A DNA stretch of 64,000 nucleotides from Candidatus Schekmanbacteria bacterium (lineage in GTDB: Bacteria; CSSED10-310; JACPHN01), in the NCBI GenBank assembly GCA_016188575.1, contig JACPHN010000216.1, positions 24,579 to 88,578 on the forward strand. Reading direction: 5' to 3'. The notes below the pieces were generated by a model. The model worked only from the letters and a program-made list of their open reading frames with translations, ran no database searches and was not told the origin of the DNA. A program made the position numbers and the translations under genes. This document shows positions 27,100 through 35,057 of the stretch, in pieces (position 1 is the stretch's first letter; each line of letters starts with the position of its first letter).

Positions 27100-29784
27100 A
27101 TGGGGCCGACCAAATACGTGTATTTCTTTGGCGGAGGCGAGGCGGAAGGGCGCGGTGATCAGAAGGAGCTCCTCGGCGGCAAGGGGGCCGGACTGGCGGA
27201 AATGACGCGGCTGGGCATTCCCGTTCCTCCGGGTTTCACGATTTCGACGGAAGCGTGTCTTGAGTACTATGAGCGCGATCATGCCTGGGCGGAAGGTCTT
27301 GCCGAGCAGGTGATCGAGGGCGTGCGGCGGGTCGAGGCGCTCATGGACGCGAGCTTTGGCGACGAGGAGCGGCCGCTGCTTTTCTCGGTGCGCTCCGGTG
27401 CTCGCGCGTCCATGCCGGGAATGATGGACACGGTGCTCAATATCGGCCTCAACGATCGCACCGTGCAGGGCCTCGTCGCCAGAACCGGCAATCGCCGCTT
27501 TGCGTTCGACGCGTATCGGCGCCTGGTGACGATGTATGGCGACGTGGTGCTCGAGGTTCCCCACGATCACTTCGAGGCCGAGATCAATAGCTTGAAATCG
27601 CGGCGCAAGGTGCGCTCGGACACCGAGCTCAGTGACGAGGATCTGGAGCGTCTGGTGCGGATCTTCAAGCGCACCGTCGTGCAGGTGACCGGGCGGCCGT
27701 TCCCCGAGGATCCGCACGAGCAGCTCCGCAAGGCAGTCAATGCGGTTTTTGAATCCTGGCACAACAAACGCGCCATCGAGTATCGCCGGCTGCAGAGCCT
27801 CCCCGACAACTGGGGAACGGCCGTCAACGTCCAGGCGATGGTATTCGGTAATCTGGGGGAAACGTCGGGCAGCGGCGTGGCGTTTACCCGCAACCCCGCC
27901 ACCGGGGACAATCACCTGTACGGGGAGTATCTTCCCAACGCCCAGGGTGAGGATGTGGTCGCGGGAACGCGCGATCCGATGTCCATCGATTCGCTGAACG
28001 ACCGCCATCCCGCCCTCTACAAGCAGTTGCAGGAAATCCGCGGCAAGCTCGAGGGCCATTACCGCGACATGCAGGACGTCGAGTTTACCGTGCAGGACGG
28101 CAAGTTGTTCATGCTGCAGACGCGCTCGGGCAAACGCACCGGAGCGGCGGCCGTGCGCATCGCCATGGACATGGTTCGGGAGGGCAAGATCGACGTGGAG
28201 ACGGCGCTATTGCGCGTGGATCCCAAGCAGCTCGAGCAGCTCCTGCACCCCATGATCGACCCGAAAGTGGTCTACCAGGCGGACGCGAAAGGCTTGCCCG
28301 CGTCGCCGGGAGCGGCCGTCGGGAAAGTCGTTTTCACGGCAGAGGACGCCAAGGAAATGGCGGAAAAGGGCGAAAAGGTCATTCTCGTGCGACCCGAGAC
28401 CTCGCCGGAGGACATCGGCGGCATGCACGCGGCCGAAGGCATCTTGACCTGTCGCGGCGGGATGACCTCGCACGCGGCGGTGGTCGCGCGCGGCATGGGG
28501 AAGCCCTGTGTGGCCGGGGTCGCGAATGTGGTGGTGAACCTCGAGTCCGGCGAGCTTTCGGTCGGTGACCGGAAGATCTTGCGCGGGCAGGTGATCTCGC
28601 TCAATGGCACGACCGGCGAGATCGTGTTGCGCGAGCTCCCGCTCGTGGATCCCGAACAGGCCGGGGCATTTGGCCAGTTCATGGATTGGGCGGATGAACG
28701 CCGCAGGTTGCGGGTGCGCGCCAATGCTGACACACCCGAGGACGCGCGCCGCGCCCGCAAGCTCGGCGCCGAAGGGATTGGACTTTGCCGGACCGAGCAC
28801 ATGTTCTTTGGGGCTGACCGGCTTCCCCACATGCGCGCGGTTATTCTCGCGCGGACCGAAGCCGAGCGCCGTCGCGGCCTGGAACGTCTATTGCCGATGC
28901 AGCGCGAGGATTTCATCGACATCTTCCGGGCGATGGACGGGTTCCCGGTGACGATCCGGTTGCTTGATCCCCCCCTGCATGAGTTTCTCCCCAAGCAAGA
29001 GGAGCTGATCCACAAGATCGCTGAAGTGCAATTCGCGATCACGAAGGCGGCCAGCCTCAGCGAGATCGACAAGCTGGCGGGCGAGCTCAACTGCTGGCGC
29101 GATCTGCTGGCGCGCGTCGAGTCGCTGCACGAGCTCAATCCGATGCTGGGCCACCGGGGTTGCCGCCTCGGGATATCCTTCCCTGAGATTTACGATATGC
29201 AGGCCCGCGCGATTTTCGAAGCGGCGCGCAAGGTTGCCGACCGCGGCGTGGTGGTAATCCCCGAGATCATGATTCCCTTGGTCGGCGATGTGCGCGAGCT
29301 CGAGTTCGTGGAGAAGCGCGTGCGCGCGATTGCCGAGGCGGTGCTCGTCGACGATGCCATCGCGTTCAAGGTAGGCACGATGATCGAGGTGCCGCGGGCG
29401 GCGCTGACGGCTGACGAGATCGGCGCGGTGGCCGAGTTTTTCAGCTTCGGGACCAACGATCTGACGCAGATGACGTTTGGCTTCAGCCGTGACGACGCCG
29501 GGCCGTTTCTGGCGGCGTATGAGCAGCGCGGGGTGATGAAGTCCGATCCGTTCCAGAGCATAGACGAGCGCGGTGTCGGCCAGCTCATGAAGATGGCGAT
29601 CAGCAAGGGACGCAGCGCGAAGCCCAATTTGAAGATCGGGATTTGCGGCGAGCACGGAGGCGATCCGCAGTCGGTCGCGTTTTGTCACCACGCGGGCACC
29701 GATTACGTGAGCTGCTCGCCGTTTCGTGTGCCGATTGCGCGCCTGGCGGCGGCGCAGGCAGTCATCCGCGAGCGGAAGTCCTGA
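27100..29784 (+). CDS. ppdK: Pyruvate, phosphate dikinase
   Basis: 894 residues from the ATG at 27100 with AAGGAG (27086-27091) eight bases upstream. The N-terminal ATP-grasp domain includes LLGGKGAGLAEM and SVRSGARASMPGMMDTVLN. The swivelling domain has the phosphorylated His in GGMTSHAAVVARGMGKP. The C-terminal barrel has MPLGHRGCR-like NPMLGHRGCRLG and the catalytic Cys in GICGEHGGDP. Interconverts pyruvate, ATP and Pi with PEP, AMP and PPi. The glyQ-glyS-ppdK order occurs in deltaproteobacteria such as Geobacter. No separate regulatory protein gene is seen nearby. Confidence 0.97.
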   Translation: MGPTKYVYFFGGGEAEGRGDQKELLGGKGAGLAEMTRLGIPVPPGFTISTEACLEYYERDHAWAEGLAEQVIEGVRRVEALMDASFGDEERPLLFSVRSGARASMPGMMDTVLNIGLNDRTVQGLVARTGNRRFAFDAYRRLVTMYGDVVLEVPHDHFEAEINSLKSRRKVRSDTELSDEDLERLVRIFKRTVVQVTGRPFPEDPHEQLRKAVNAVFESWHNKRAIEYRRLQSLPDNWGTAVNVQAMVFGNLGETSGSGVAFTRNPATGDNHLYGEYLPNAQGEDVVAGTRDPMSIDSLNDRHPALYKQLQEIRGKLEGHYRDMQDVEFTVQDGKLFMLQTRSGKRTGAAAVRIAMDMVREGKIDVETALLRVDPKQLEQLLHPMIDPKVVYQADAKGLPASPGAAVGKVVFTAEDAKEMAEKGEKVILVRPETSPEDIGGMHAAEGILTCRGGMTSHAAVVARGMGKPCVAGVANVVVNLESGELSVGDRKILRGQVISLNGTTGEIVLRELPLVDPEQAGAFGQFMDWADERRRLRVRANADTPEDARRARKLGAEGIGLCRTEHMFFGADRLPHMRAVILARTEAERRRGLERLLPMQREDFIDIFRAMDGFPVTIRLLDPPLHEFLPKQEELIHKIAEVQFAITKAASLSEIDKLAGELNCWRDLLARVESLHELNPMLGHRGCRLGISFPEIYDMQARAIFEAARKVADRGVVVIPEIMIPLVGDVRELEFVEKRVRAIAEAVLVDDAIAFKVGTMIEVPRAALTADEIGAVAEFFSFGTNDLTQMTFGFSRDDAGPFLAAYEQRGVMKSDPFQSIDERGVGQLMKMAISKGRSAKPNLKIGICGEHGGDPQSVAFCHHAGTDYVSCSPFRVPIARLAAAQAVIRERKS

Positions 29785-29795
29785 TCGCCGCGGCG

Positions 29796-30251
29796 ATGGA
29801 GGGCGATTGGGACGCGCCGCCCGCGGTTCCTGGGCGCGTCCTGGCGCTCGACCTGGGAAGTGTCCGCGTCGGGGTCGCGGTCAGCGACCCGTCGCGGCGC
29901 ATGGCGTTTCCCCGGGACGTGCTGAGGCGCCATCCCGAAGCGCAGCTCCTGGGGCGACTGGCGAGCATGGTGAGCGACGAGGACGTCGCTCTGGTCGTAG
30001 TCGGACTGCCCCTGCACCTCAGCGGCGCGGCGAGCTCGGGCTCGCGGGACGCCGAGAGCTTTGCGGGCCGCCTCCGGGAGCGGATAGCCGTGCCGGTCCA
30101 GATGTGTGACGAGCGGCTAACTACTGTCGATGCCGAGGCCTTGCTGCTCGAGGGGGATACGACGCGGCGGCGGCGCCGTGGAGTGCGTGACAAGGTTGCC
30201 GCGACGCTACTACTCGAGTCGTTTCTTCGCGAGAGCGAACAGGGCGGGTGA
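29796..30251 (+). CDS. ruvX: Putative pre-16S rRNA nuclease / Holliday junction resolvase-like YqgF
   Basis: 151 residues in an RNase H-like fold. Catalytic acid positions are in LALDLGSVRVGVAVSD, the second motif in VVGLPLHLSG, the third near CDERLTTV, and Asp in RDKVAATLLLE. The family trims the 5' end of 16S rRNA in E. coli (YqgF). It starts 11 bases after ppdK and its end overlaps the convergent B3/B4 gene by 42 bases. Confidence 0.9.
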   Translation: MEGDWDAPPAVPGRVLALDLGSVRVGVAVSDPSRRMAFPRDVLRRHPEAQLLGRLASMVSDEDVALVVVGLPLHLSGAASSGSRDAESFAGRLRERIAVPVQMCDERLTTVDAEALLLEGDTTRRRRRGVRDKVAATLLLESFLRESEQGG

Positions 30252-30956
30252 GGACCGGGCGGCGCCGCCGGCAACCGCCGCGGTCACCGTCGGGACGAGA
30301 TCGGTGGTCGCGCCGAGCGCTGACAGAAGCTGGCGGTACCAGGCGACCGCCTGCGCCGTCCGTCCGGAGAGCCGGCTTGTGCCCCAGATCACGGTCAGCG
30401 TCCGCACGGTTTGCGCGGCGGTTTTCGTCCGTTGCGCGTCTTTGACCGCGTTGGCGCAGGGGCCAGCGGCATCGCAAAGGCACCACAGCCCCTCCAGGTC
30501 GATCACCTGTCCCGAGGGATTGAACATATACGCCTCGCCAGGGCGCGCGATGCGCACTTCCAGCGGCGGCAGGGCGCGATCGAGATCGATGAGGCTGATG
30601 GGCAGGCCGCTGTGCAGCGACACCGCGTTGCAAGTGTCGACGGCGGCGTTGATCGGCTGCAGCGAGCCATCGCCGGCGGCGCGCAGCAAGTACTCGCTCG
30701 CCGGTTTCCCGCGCCCGGTAGGCTTGTAGCCGCCGTGCCTGAGCAGGTCGCGAACGTGAGCGCGGACCGCATCGTCGCATGTCATTGGCGCGGCCGCATC
30801 CAGGTGCAGGAGTCGTTCAAGCCAGGGCGGCGCGGGAAGCGACGCCACCGGCTCCGGGAATCGCGTCAAGAAAACGCCCAGGTCGGACCATGGGTGGTCC
30901 TGAATAGTGAGCTCGGACACAGGCGGACAGCACGTCGGGGAATTCGGTTCGGTCAC
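30210..30956 (-). CDS. B3/B4-domain protein (phenylalanyl-tRNA synthetase editing-domain-like)
   Basis: 248 residues from a GTG start, with AAAGGAG seven bases upstream. The B3/B4 signature is clear: GGYKPTGRGKPASEYLL (about 75-91), INAAVDTCNAVSLHSGLPIS, then GEAYMFNPSGQVIDLEG and a TKTAAQTVRTLTVIWG tail. In PheRS beta this domain hydrolyses mischarged Tyr-tRNA. Free-standing forms are thought to edit or bind aminoacyl-tRNA; the substrate here is not known. Convergent with ruvX. A short mobile palindrome lies just upstream, in its promoter region. Confidence 0.78.
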   Translation of the reverse strand: MTEPNSPTCCPPVSELTIQDHPWSDLGVFLTRFPEPVASLPAPPWLERLLHLDAAAPMTCDDAVRAHVRDLLRHGGYKPTGRGKPASEYLLRAAGDGSLQPINAAVDTCNAVSLHSGLPISLIDLDRALPPLEVRIARPGEAYMFNPSGQVIDLEGLWCLCDAAGPCANAVKDAQRTKTAAQTVRTLTVIWGTSRLSGRTAQAVAWYRQLLSALGATTDLVPTVTAAVAGGAARSSPALFALAKKRLE

Positions 30957-30981
30957 GTCGAACGCTCCTTTGTTGGTAGTG

Positions 30982-31069
30982 GGCGTCGGCCGAATGTTTT
31001 CTAAACCATGGCGAGCGCAATGCGCGTGGGCACTTGTAAGGGAGCATCACCCGACATTGAGTCGACCCC
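30982..31069. repeat. Miniature palindromic element, copy 1 (degenerate right end)
   Basis: An 88-base intergenic element that recurs inverted at 40298-40386. The left end is GGCGTCGGCCGAATGT; the right end (ACATTGAGTCGACCCC) is a decayed version of its inverted repeat. The interior, including CACTTGTAAGGGAGCATCAC, is nearly identical to the other copy. No coding capacity. It sits between the divergent B3/B4 gene and the serine hydrolase gene. Confidence 0.75.
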
Positions 31070-31199
31070 TAATAGTCTGGGTCGCCTGGCCGATGCAACG
31101 GGTGCAAACAGCGCGCCTGCCCGGCCTGGTTCGGGCGCGAGCGCGCAGCTACAATCGCTCCTGCATGGCAAGAACCCTTGACCCGCCGGGAGAACGAGC

Positions 31200-32456
31200 G
31201 TGGCCGTCGTAATCAGCAGGCGAATGACCGTGTCGCCGTCATTGGTGGATGTCCTCACCTACGATCACAACCACGAGGTTGACCCGCGCGATGTGGGGAT
31301 GACGCTCGAGGGCGTCCGCGCCATCTGGCGGCACGTGGAGGCGATTTATCGGACGGGGCTGCACCCGGCGCTGACGTTCTGCCTGCGCCGTCACGGGCAG
31401 GTGGTGATGAGGCGATCGGTCGGCTACGCCTCCGGCGCACCGGGGCTCGCCGCAGCCGGGGAAGAGATCCGCATCGCCCGGCCGGATACGCCATTCTGCT
31501 TGTTCTCCACGTCGAAAACGATGACCGCGATGGTGATTCACTTGCTGGACGAGCGCGGCCTGCTTCACATCGACGACCCTGTCGTGGAGTACATCCCCGA
31601 GTTCGGCAAGTACGGAAAGGATGTCATGACGATTCGCCACGTGCTGACGCATCGCGCGGGGATCCCCTCGCTTGCCGTCGGGCACGCCAGTCTGGACATG
31701 CTCGCCGACTGGGACGCGGTGATCGCGCTGCTTTGCGAGGCGCGGCCGATGACCGTCCCCGGCCGGCAACTCGCCTACCACGCGATCACGGGTGGCTTCA
31801 TCCTCGGGGAGATCGTGCGCCGCGTGGCCGGGAGCGATATTCGCGCGTTCTTTGCCGAGGCTGTCGGCAAGCCGCTTGGACTGGAAGTGATGAGTTACGG
31901 GCTCGTCCGCGAGCGGTGGCATGAGGTGGCCGTCAACTATCTGACGGGCATGCCGGCGCCGCCCCCGATAGGCTGGGTGGTGCAGCGCGCGCTCGGGATG
32001 GGGTTACGCCGCGTCATCGAGGTGTCCAACGACCCGCGCTGGTATTCGGGGATCGTGCCTTCGGCCAATGCCTTTGCCACTGCTGACGACGTCTCGCGCT
32101 TTTTCCAATTACTGATGCGCGGAGGAGAGCTCGACGGGGTACGCGTTTTTGCGCCGCGCACGATTCGGCGCGTCCTGAATGAGTCCTCCTACTTGGAGCT
32201 GGACGTCGTGCTCGGTATTCCCGCGCGTTACGGGCTCGGGGTCATGCTGGGCGGCAATTTCCTGAGCTTTTACGGACCGGACACGCCGAAGGCGTTCGGG
32301 CACTACGGCTTTACGTTGATCATCGGCTGGGCGGATCCGCAGCGCGACATCGCCGTGGGCTTTCTCGCGAGCGGCAAGTGCCTGATCGACACGCATCTCA
32401 TTCGGCTCTTCGGACTGCTGCGGGAGATCTCGACGCAGTGCTCCAAAGTCCATTAG
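31200..32456 (+). CDS. Beta-lactamase-family serine hydrolase
   Basis: 418 residues, GTG start, no signal peptide that I can see. The catalytic SxxK is STSK near residue 102 (CLFSTSKTMTAM); the second motif position reads YHAIT (YxN-like but altered) and HYGFT near the C terminus stands for HxG/KTG. Class C beta-lactamase-related proteins are mostly esterases, peptidases or unknown hydrolases rather than drug-resistance enzymes; without a signal peptide a cytoplasmic esterase or peptidase is more likely. Confidence 0.82.
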   Translation: MAVVISRRMTVSPSLVDVLTYDHNHEVDPRDVGMTLEGVRAIWRHVEAIYRTGLHPALTFCLRRHGQVVMRRSVGYASGAPGLAAAGEEIRIARPDTPFCLFSTSKTMTAMVIHLLDERGLLHIDDPVVEYIPEFGKYGKDVMTIRHVLTHRAGIPSLAVGHASLDMLADWDAVIALLCEARPMTVPGRQLAYHAITGGFILGEIVRRVAGSDIRAFFAEAVGKPLGLEVMSYGLVRERWHEVAVNYLTGMPAPPPIGWVVQRALGMGLRRVIEVSNDPRWYSGIVPSANAFATADDVSRFFQLLMRGGELDGVRVFAPRTIRRVLNESSYLELDVVLGIPARYGLGVMLGGNFLSFYGPDTPKAFGHYGFTLIIGWADPQRDIAVGFLASGKCLIDTHLIRLFGLLREISTQCSKVH

Positions 32457-32494
32457 CCTTGACGGCCAACACGGCCGCGGGTACCCTTACCGGA

Positions 32495-33706
32495 ATGCTG
32501 AAAATACTGAACAGAAAAGCACCCGGTACGTCAGGCGGGGTTGCCGACGGATTGTTGACCTACCTCCGCATGGGCAAGGAGGAGGCGGGGCTTGGCGAAG
32601 GATGGCACGAGCCCGAGCGCCATGACGGCACGTGGGGCTACCGCTGGATGAAGGGACACGCTCGCCTGCGTCTGCGCAACGACGGCTGGGAACAGCAGCG
32701 AGCGCTCCATGTCCTTGCCGGCCATCCGTTCGCGGCGGAGCGCTGGCCGGTGCTGCAGGTCTTCATCAACGGCGAGCTCATCGGGCTGAAGGGGGTTCGT
32801 CCGCACTACATGGGGCTGTCCTTTCCGCTGCCGCCGACTCCAGGCCCGGTCATCGACGTGCTGCTCCTGCTCGACAAGACCTTCGCCAGCCAGCTTACCG
32901 GGGACCCGCGCGAGCTCGGAGCGCAGATCCGGGAAGTCGGAATCTTGTCACCGTTGAGCCCATCGCACCCGGTGCTGCTCGAGGTCGAGACCACCAAGCT
33001 CTGTAACATCGTGCCGCCCTGTGTGCATTGCTTTCCGAAAGTGCTGGGCGAGGGCCCGGAGGCGGGGCAGCACATTCGTTCCGAGATCGTGGACAAGGTG
33101 TTGCCACTGTTCAAGGCCGCCGATACGGTCTCGTTGCATGGCGTCGGTGAGCCGTTGACAAATCCGCGAATTCGGGAGCTCGTCGAGGCCATCGACCACG
33201 ACGACACGTACTTGTCGCTCTGTTCAAACGGGATCTTGCTGAATGAGCGGAACGCGCGATTTCTCGTCGAGCAACGGGTCAAGCAGATCAACATCTCTCT
33301 CGATGCCGCAACACCGGAGACGTACAAGAAGATACGGCGCGGCGATCTGACGAAGATCCTTGCGAACATCAAGCGGCTGGCAAGGATCAAGGAGGAGCTT
33401 GGTAGCCGGGAGCCGACTATTACGATATCGATGGTGCTGATGAGGGAAAATGCTTCCGAGGCGGTGCGATTCGTGGAGCTTGCCAAGGAGATTGGCGCGC
33501 AGACGGCGCGATTCAGTCGCCTCAACCCTATAGATCCATCCTATCCCGATGATTATACAGTCGAGCACAGCGGGTTCTCGTTTCACTACAAAGAGCAGAT
33601 GTTGCCAGATAACAAACAGCACTATGACATCTGTCTGTCCGCCGCGCGACAGCGTGCAGCGGAGCTCGGAGTGTTTTTCTCCCTCTCGTACCAAGAGCTG
33701 ACGTGA
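32495..33706 (+). CDS. Radical SAM enzyme with N-terminal beta-sandwich-like domain; lacks its SPASM domain
   Basis: 403 residues from the ATG at 32495. The N-terminal 170 residues (GWHEPERHDGTWGYRWM, then a VFINGE strand) look like a carbohydrate-type beta domain. The radical SAM domain starts with CNIVPPCVHC, a CX5CX2C cluster instead of the common CX3CX2C. Typical later motifs are visible: SLHGVGEPLTNPRI, LSLCSNGILL and INISLDAATPETY. The protein stops just where a SPASM domain is expected, and that domain is encoded by the next ORF in the -1 frame with a GTGA overlap. Confidence 0.8.
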   Translation: MLKILNRKAPGTSGGVADGLLTYLRMGKEEAGLGEGWHEPERHDGTWGYRWMKGHARLRLRNDGWEQQRALHVLAGHPFAAERWPVLQVFINGELIGLKGVRPHYMGLSFPLPPTPGPVIDVLLLLDKTFASQLTGDPRELGAQIREVGILSPLSPSHPVLLEVETTKLCNIVPPCVHCFPKVLGEGPEAGQHIRSEIVDKVLPLFKAADTVSLHGVGEPLTNPRIRELVEAIDHDDTYLSLCSNGILLNERNARFLVEQRVKQINISLDAATPETYKKIRRGDLTKILANIKRLARIKEELGSREPTITISMVLMRENASEAVRFVELAKEIGAQTARFSRLNPIDPSYPDDYTVEHSGFSFHYKEQMLPDNKQHYDICLSAARQRAAELGVFFSLSYQELT

Positions 33707-33996
33707 TAAAGGATCAGGTGCTCTGTTTGCGCCCGTGGAAGGGAATCTACGTCACGCTAAATGGCGACGTGACGTTTTGTTGTTATCTGCCGCGGCCGGA
33801 GGCCGTGATCGGGAATCTCGCGCGCAGCACGATGGAGCAGGTGTGGAACAGCGAGAAGGCAGCTCGGATTCGCTTTGAGATGCTCACGAAGCGGCTGCCG
33901 GACGTGTGCGGTGGGTGCCCGCTGTACAACTATGCGAGCTCGGAAGAGCGCGAGCAGGTAAGCGGTGGTGCGGCGGACAAGGCCTCGGGGAAATAG
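33703..33996 (+). CDS. Separate SPASM-domain ORF (second half of a split radical SAM protein)
   Basis: 97 residues. It begins LCLRPWKGIYVTLNGDVTFC and contains the SPASM cysteines (CC, then CGGC in PDVCGGCPLYN) that would bind an auxiliary iron-sulfur cluster. The GTG start overlaps the TGA of the preceding gene, shifting -1. This is either a true two-subunit split with coupled translation or a frameshift (mutation or sequencing error) in one gene. I see no slippery heptamer. Its end overlaps mltG by 32 bases. Confidence 0.7.
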   Translation: MIKDQVLCLRPWKGIYVTLNGDVTFCCYLPRPEAVIGNLARSTMEQVWNSEKAARIRFEMLTKRLPDVCGGCPLYNYASSEEREQVSGGAADKASGK

Positions 33997-35005
33997 CGCC
34001 CGCGCGCGGCGCCTGCTTGTCGGAGTGATGGCGGTGGGCTGCGGGCTCGTGGTGATGGCGCGCGTGCTGTTCCTGGCGACAGCGCCGGTGACGCCGCGCG
34101 GCGGGGCGGGGCGAGGGGCGGTGATTGCGGTCGCCAAGGGGGCGACCCTGGCGACGATCGCGGCGCTGCTGGAAGAGCGCAGGATCATTCGCAATCGGCA
34201 TGCGTTCATCGCGCTGGCGCGGTATCGGGGGGTGGCAGGCAGGCTCCAGGCGGGAGAGTATGAGCTTTCAAGCGGCATGTCTCCCGAGGAAGTGCTGTCG
34301 TTCCTGATCGAGGGGCGAGTGAAGCTGCGCCGGGTTACGGTGCGGGAGGGTCTGACCTACTGGCAGACCGCGGATCGCCTGGAGGCGGTTGGTGTGGTGG
34401 ACCGCCAAAGCTTCACCGCGAACTGCCGCGATGCGCGCGTGCTGGCGGCGCTTTCGATTCCCGCGGACAGTTGCGAGGGCTACCTGTTTCCGGAGACGTA
34501 CCTGCTGCCGAACAGCATTTCCGCCGCGGAGGTGGTGCGGCTGATGGTGCGGAGGTTTTTCGAAGTTCTCCCCAGGCGCTTCGCCGCGCGGGCTCAGGCG
34601 CTCGGCCTGTCGGCGCACGAGGCGATTATCATGGCCTCGCTCATCGAGGCAGAAGCGAAATTCGCGACGGAACGTTCGCTCATCTCGTCGGTCTACCACA
34701 ACCGCTTGCGCAAACGGATGTTGCTGCAATGCGACCCGACGGTCATCTACGCGATCGGCGAGTCGTTTGACGGGGACATTCGGCGCGCGGACCTGCAACT
34801 GGATTCGCCGTACAACACGTATCGGTATCCGGGACTACCGCCGGGCCCGATCGCCAATCCCGGGCGCGCGTCGCTGGAGGCAGCGGTGGCGCCCGCGGAC
34901 TCACCGTATTACTACTTCGTAGCGCGGCGTGACGGCGGGCACCATTTTTCGCAGACGCTGAGCGAGCATGCTCTGGCCGTGCGCAAGTATCAGCTCGGGC
35001 GGTGA
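33965..35005 (+). CDS. mltG: Endolytic murein transglycosylase (YceG-like)
   Basis: 346 residues, GTG start. One membrane anchor at about 17-38, a LysM-like region around 50-110 (KGATLATIAALLEERRIIRN), and the YceG catalytic domain with GYLFPETYLLP, ASLIEAEAKF (catalytic Glu), VYHNRLRKRMLLQCDPTVIYA and YNTYRYPGLPPGPIANPG. Cuts nascent glycan strands in the periplasm. All conserved motifs are present. Confidence 0.93.
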   Translation: MVRRTRPRGNSARARRLLVGVMAVGCGLVVMARVLFLATAPVTPRGGAGRGAVIAVAKGATLATIAALLEERRIIRNRHAFIALARYRGVAGRLQAGEYELSSGMSPEEVLSFLIEGRVKLRRVTVREGLTYWQTADRLEAVGVVDRQSFTANCRDARVLAALSIPADSCEGYLFPETYLLPNSISAAEVVRLMVRRFFEVLPRRFAARAQALGLSAHEAIIMASLIEAEAKFATERSLISSVYHNRLRKRMLLQCDPTVIYAIGESFDGDIRRADLQLDSPYNTYRYPGLPPGPIANPGRASLEAAVAPADSPYYYFVARRDGGHHFSQTLSEHALAVRKYQLGR

Positions 35006-35057
35006 CCGGGCGGCGAGGGGCGAGGTGGCACGCCGCTCCGCCGCCGCCCCGCACGCC

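Noticed and set aside
31200-32456. Antibiotic-resistance beta-lactamase
   Set aside because: No signal peptide is visible and the second and third motifs are altered; a general serine hydrolase is more likely.
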